Source: Solimonas sp041612095 (lineage in GTDB: Bacteria > Pseudomonadota > Gammaproteobacteria > Nevskiales > Nevskiaceae). From it: a DNA stretch of 14,828 nucleotides. Location: positions 1-14,828 of the forward strand of contig JBFJJW010000064.1 in NCBI GenBank assembly GCA_041612095.1, in the 5' to 3' direction. Shown one piece after another: positions 12,037 through 14,828 of the stretch (position 1 is the first letter of the stretch; every line of letters starts with the position of its first letter). Under the pieces are notes generated by a model, which was not told the DNA's origin, ran no database searches, and saw only the letters and a program-made list of their open reading frames with translations. The translations under genes were made by a program, and so were the position numbers.

Positions 12037-14178
12037 TCAACCCCTGCGCCATTGATGGAAGCGCTCCACCCAGCGCAGCAGCGCTTCGGGTTTGTGCGCC
12101 TGTTTCCACTGGCCGGCGGCGTACTTGTTGGCCTCGGCCAGCGTCGGATAGATGTGTATCGTGCCGAGGATCTTGTTGAGGCCGATGCCGTGGCGCATCG
12201 CCAGCACATACTCAGCAATCAGATCGCCGGCATGCTCGCCGACGATGGTCACGCCCAGAATCCTGTCCTTGCCCGGTACGGTCAGCACCTTGACCAGACC
12301 ATGCGCCTCGCCATCGGCAATCGCGCGGTCCAGGTCATTGATGTCATAGGTCGTGACCTCGTAGGCGATGTTCTTTTCCTTGGCATCGGTTTCATTCAGA
12401 CCGACGCGCGCCACTTCCGGCTCGGTGAACGTGGCCCAGGGGATGACCGAGTAATCCACCTTGAACTTGCCGCCGCGCAAACCCAGCAACGGCGCAAACA
12501 GGCTGTTGACCGCCGCATACCAGGCCATATGCGCCGCGGTATGCGTGAACTGATACGGGCCGGCGACATCGCCGCAGGCATAGATATTGGGGAAGTTGGT
12601 CTGCAGGAAGTCGTTGACCTCGACAGTACGCCCGGTCTTGACGCCCAGTTCTTCCAGGCCAAAGCCCTTGAGCCGCGCCACGCGGCCCACGGCCACAATG
12701 ATCTGGTCGAACTCGATGCGTTGCTCCGCGCCCTCATGCTCACAGATCAGGATCTTGCTGCGCCCCTCAACCACCACCTTCTGGGCCTTGGTGTTCACGC
12801 GCACATCAATCCCTTCCGCCGTAAAGCGCGCCTGCACCATGGCCGAGACTTCCGGATCTTCTCGCACCATGATCCGCGGCAGCATCTCCACCTGCGTGAC
12901 CTGCGCGCCCAGCCGCGCAAACGCCTGCGTCAGCTCACATCCAATCGGCCCACCACCCAGCACCACCAGACGCTTGGGCAGCTCGCGTAGATCCCATAGC
13001 GTTTCCGAGGTCAGATAGCCCGCTTCAGCCAAACCGGGAATCGGCGGCACAAACGGCTGCGCGCCGGTGGCAATGACGATGTCGCGCGCGGTCAGGCGCT
13101 GGCCATTGACCTCGACCGTCCACGGGTCCACAAAGCGTGCTTCACCCTGCAGGCACTCCACGCCGAGGCTCTGGTACCGCTCCACCGAGTCATGCGGCTC
13201 GATCTGCTGCACCACGCCCTGCACCCGCTGCATGACCTTGGAGAAGTTGGCGCGGCCAGAGACATTCTCAAACCCGAACTCGCCGGCGCGATCCAGATGG
13301 CTGGCCAGCTTGGCCGAGCGGATCAGGGCCTTGGAGGGTACGCAGCCGGTGTTGAGGCAGTCGCCGCCCATCTGATGCTTTTCAATCAAGGTCACCTTGG
13401 CCTTCACCGCAGCGGCGATGTACGCGCTCACCAGCCCGGCGCTGCCGCCACCGATGACGATCAGGTTGCGGTCAAAGCGCTTGGGCCGCCGGTACGGCGC
13501 ATAGACCTTGCGCGCCTTGACCATGGCCACCAGCTTCTTGGCGATCAGCGGAAACACACCCAGCAGCACGAACGCCCCCAGCAAGCCGGGCGACAGAATG
13601 CCCTTCAGCGAGGTGAGCTGTGCGATCTGGGTGCCGGCGTTCACATAGACGATGGTGCCGGCAAACATGCCGAGCTGGCTGACCCAGAAGAAGGTGCGCG
13701 CCGGCATCTTGGTCAGACCCAGCAGCAGGTTGATCAGAAAGAAAGGAAACACCGGCACCAGCCGCAGCGTGAACAGGTAGAACGCGCCGTCCTTCTCGAT
13801 GCCGGCATTGATGGCCTTGAGGCGTTCGCCGTAACGGCTCTGCACCCAATCCCGCAACAGATAGCGCGCCACCAGAAAAGCGCCGGTGGCGCCTATTGTT
13901 GAGGCGAACGAGACGATCAGCACGCCCCACCACAGACCGAAGATGGCACCGGCCGCCAAGGTCAGGATCGCGGCCCCCGGCAGCGAGAGTGCGGTCACCA
14001 GCACATAGCCCGCAAAGAACACCGCGCTGGCCAGCAGGGGGTGTGCATCCCGCTGCTCGATCAGCGCCGTGCGCTGCGCCTGAAGGAACTCCAGCGACAG
14101 ATAGCGGCCCAGATCAAAGTAGAAGAACGCGGCAATGGCCGCAGCGAGCAACACCAGCAGGATCAGACGCTTGATCAT
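12037..14178 (-). CDS. Fused TVP38/TMEM64 membrane protein and FAD-dependent disulfide oxidoreductase
   Basis: The 713-residue product starts at ATG 14176-14178 with GAGGA six bases ahead. Residues 1-225 are a TVP38/TMEM64 (DedA/SNARE-associated) membrane domain: an N-terminal helix, ALSLPGAAILTLAAGAIFG, FTLRLVPVFPFFLINLLLGLTKM and a late helix at 193-215. Residues 235-713 are a pyridine nucleotide-disulfide oxidoreductase: FAD loop VIGGGSAG (241-248), redox pair C274 and C279 in GGDCLNTGCVPSKA, NAD(P)H loop VVLGGGPIGCE (405-415) and YACGDV (533-538). In dihydrolipoamide dehydrogenase the base is the second His of HxHPTLSE; here the segment reads HIYPTLAE (675-682), so Tyr replaces it. It also lacks MerA's N-terminal metal domain and C-terminal Cys pair. 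It is neither enzyme proper; its substrate is unknown. This fusion is common in proteobacteria and often sits with DUF547. It leads the operon. Confidence 0.93.
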   Translation of the reverse strand: MIKRLILLVLLAAAIAAFFYFDLGRYLSLEFLQAQRTALIEQRDAHPLLASAVFFAGYVLVTALSLPGAAILTLAAGAIFGLWWGVLIVSFASTIGATGAFLVARYLLRDWVQSRYGERLKAINAGIEKDGAFYLFTLRLVPVFPFFLINLLLGLTKMPARTFFWVSQLGMFAGTIVYVNAGTQIAQLTSLKGILSPGLLGAFVLLGVFPLIAKKLVAMVKARKVYAPYRRPKRFDRNLIVIGGGSAGLVSAYIAAAVKAKVTLIEKHQMGGDCLNTGCVPSKALIRSAKLASHLDRAGEFGFENVSGRANFSKVMQRVQGVVQQIEPHDSVERYQSLGVECLQGEARFVDPWTVEVNGQRLTARDIVIATGAQPFVPPIPGLAEAGYLTSETLWDLRELPKRLVVLGGGPIGCELTQAFARLGAQVTQVEMLPRIMVREDPEVSAMVQARFTAEGIDVRVNTKAQKVVVEGRSKILICEHEGAEQRIEFDQIIVAVGRVARLKGFGLEELGVKTGRTVEVNDFLQTNFPNIYACGDVAGPYQFTHTAAHMAWYAAVNSLFAPLLGLRGGKFKVDYSVIPWATFTEPEVARVGLNETDAKEKNIAYEVTTYDINDLDRAIADGEAHGLVKVLTVPGKDRILGVTIVGEHAGDLIAEYVLAMRHGIGLNKILGTIHIYPTLAEANKYAAGQWKQAHKPEALLRWVERFHQWRRG

Positions 14179-14234
14179 GAATCGTCCTCAAATCAGTGAG
14201 CGTGGCCCTACCGGCCGCGAACAACAGCGCCCCC

Positions 14235-14264
14235 ATACTAAGCGGCTTGGCTTGCCGGGCTTAA
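14235..14264 (-). promoter_or_regulatory. Weak candidate promoter for the TVP38-FAD operon
   Basis: On the minus strand TTAAGC (14259-14264, three of six) and TAGTAT (14235-14240, four of six) are 18 bases apart, 57 bases ahead of the ATG. The -35-like box lies inside the palindrome GGGCTTAAGCCC, a layout that would suit an operator. Match quality is poor. Confidence 0.22.
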
Positions 14265-14281
14265 GCCCCATAGCGCCGCTT
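14240..14281. repeat. Nested inverted repeat in the divergent intergenic region
   Basis: AAGCGGC (14240-14246) pairs with GCCGCTT (14275-14281), and between them lies the perfect 12-base palindrome GGGCTTAAGCCC (14257-14268). It could be a dimeric regulator's operator or a structured leader of the TVP38-FAD transcript. The remainder of 14179-14440 holds a short CCCCG/CGGGG hairpin (14316-14331) and the leader of the plus-strand gene; I see no further gene there. Confidence 0.55.
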
Positions 14282-14440
14282 TTCATGTCTGAACGTCCGG
14301 TCACCCACCGGGAAACCCCGCCGCTTCGGGGATACCGCTAAGATCAATCGTCCACAAGGGCCCGCGTTCGGGTGCCGGATGTCATCGAGCATCCACCCGC
14401 CACCGGCATGCCGCATCGTGGTGATCACCCCAGAGCCGCC

Positions 14441-14828
14441 ATGTTCCGTATCCGCAAGATTCACGATCAGACCTCCGCCGCCAACCGCGAGGCGGTCAGC
14501 CAGGTGCAGGCCATCATCCGCGCGCAGTTCCCGACCGCGCGCGTTGAAGACATCGAGAAGATCGGCAAGCAGCTGCATGACCCGTTGCACTTCCGCTACC
14601 GCGCCATCCTGTTCGTGGTGGAGAGCACGGCCGGCAAGGTGCGTGCGTTTGCCACCCTGCTGCACCTGCCCGACCTGCACTGCGCCTTTCTTGACCTGAT
14701 CTCGGCTGCGCCCGGCGCGGCCGGGGGCGGCTTGGGCGGCGTGCTGTACGAACGCCTGCGTGAAGAAGCGCAGGCCCTGGGCGCCCATGGCCTGTACTTT
14801 GAATGCAGCGTGGATGACACGGACGTGA
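14441..14828 (+). CDS. GNAT-like domain, N-terminal part of a protein cut by window edge
   Basis: ATG 14441 opens a frame of 129 codons that runs off the right edge. The protein starts MFRIRKIHDQTSAANREAV, then VQAIIRAQFPTARVEDIEKI, LHFRYRAILFVVE (a central strand), RAFATLLHLPDLHCAFLDLISAAPGAAGGGLGGVLYERLREEAQALGAHGLYFEC. The G-rich GAAGGGLGGVLYERLREEA segment is the acetyl-CoA pyrophosphate loop and helix of a GNAT fold. I recall this exact arrangement as the N-terminal domain of long GNAT-histone-deacetylase-like (acetylpolyamine amidohydrolase) fusion proteins, but the second domain lies outside the window, so that is inference. The ribosome site is weak. It is divergent from the TVP38-FAD operon across 262 bases. 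Confidence 0.75.
   Translation, partial: MFRIRKIHDQTSAANREAVSQVQAIIRAQFPTARVEDIEKIGKQLHDPLHFRYRAILFVVESTAGKVRAFATLLHLPDLHCAFLDLISAAPGAAGGGLGGVLYERLREEAQALGAHGLYFECSVDDTDV

Noticed and set aside
12052..12990. 312-codon plus-strand frame opposite the FAD oxidoreductase
   Set aside because: It is the antisense of conserved flavoprotein motifs and has no domain of its own.
14316..14331. CCCCG/CGGGG hairpin considered as a terminator or riboswitch element
   Set aside because: The stem has five pairs, no U tract follows on either strand, and no riboswitch consensus that I know fits the surroundings.

Overview
The window is compact, GC-rich bacterial DNA (by eye about 60% G+C) with short gaps, many lipoproteins, a TonB-dependent outer-membrane receptor, and SPFH, DUF547 and TVP38/FAD-oxidoreductase genes. 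This suggests a Gram-negative proteobacterium, probably a gammaproteobacterium of the Xanthomonadales/Nevskiales type. That placement is inference from gene content only. I see no rRNA, tRNA, CRISPR array, insertion sequence or phage gene. No stretch over 300 bases lacks a gene; the longest is 14179-14440.

Layout. (1) Positions 1-2797, minus strand: a run of small envelope genes, read right to left. It holds a Gly-rich lipoprotein, an SPFH/prohibitin-like lipoprotein, a GNAT acetyltransferase, a small lipoprotein and a DUF1579-like secreted protein cut by the left edge. (2) Positions 2915-5205, minus strand: an alkyl-sulfatase-like metallo-beta-lactamase-fold lipoprotein, a DUF6868-like two-helix membrane protein and a small secreted protein with a glycine-zipper-like segment. 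(3) Positions 5338-9640, plus strand, divergent from the sulfatase-like gene: a TonB-dependent receptor with a long acidic, Ser-rich N-terminal linker, overlapping by 11 bases a predicted exported beta-propeller protein I cannot assign to a family. (4) Positions 9637-14178, minus strand: a tightly packed operon of a TVP38/TMEM64-FAD-disulfide-oxidoreductase fusion, a DUF547 protein, a subfamily-I haloalkane dehalogenase and a DUF2064/TIGR04282 glycosyltransferase. Genes of the first, second and fourth types are known companions of arsenosugar-type loci; the dehalogenase is the unusual member. (5) From 14441, plus strand: the start of a GNAT-like protein running off the right edge, resembling the N-terminal part of GNAT-deacetylase fusions.

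The best candidate for an undescribed system is the divergent receptor, beta-propeller and sulfatase-like module (3757-9640). It looks like a substrate-specific uptake and hydrolysis unit for a sulfate ester or similar organic compound. The parts are seen in the sequence; the joint function is inference. Other points of interest are a nested inverted repeat ahead of the TVP38-FAD operon, a CTAG shared by two convergent stop codons, and several start codons placed well inside the longest open frames.
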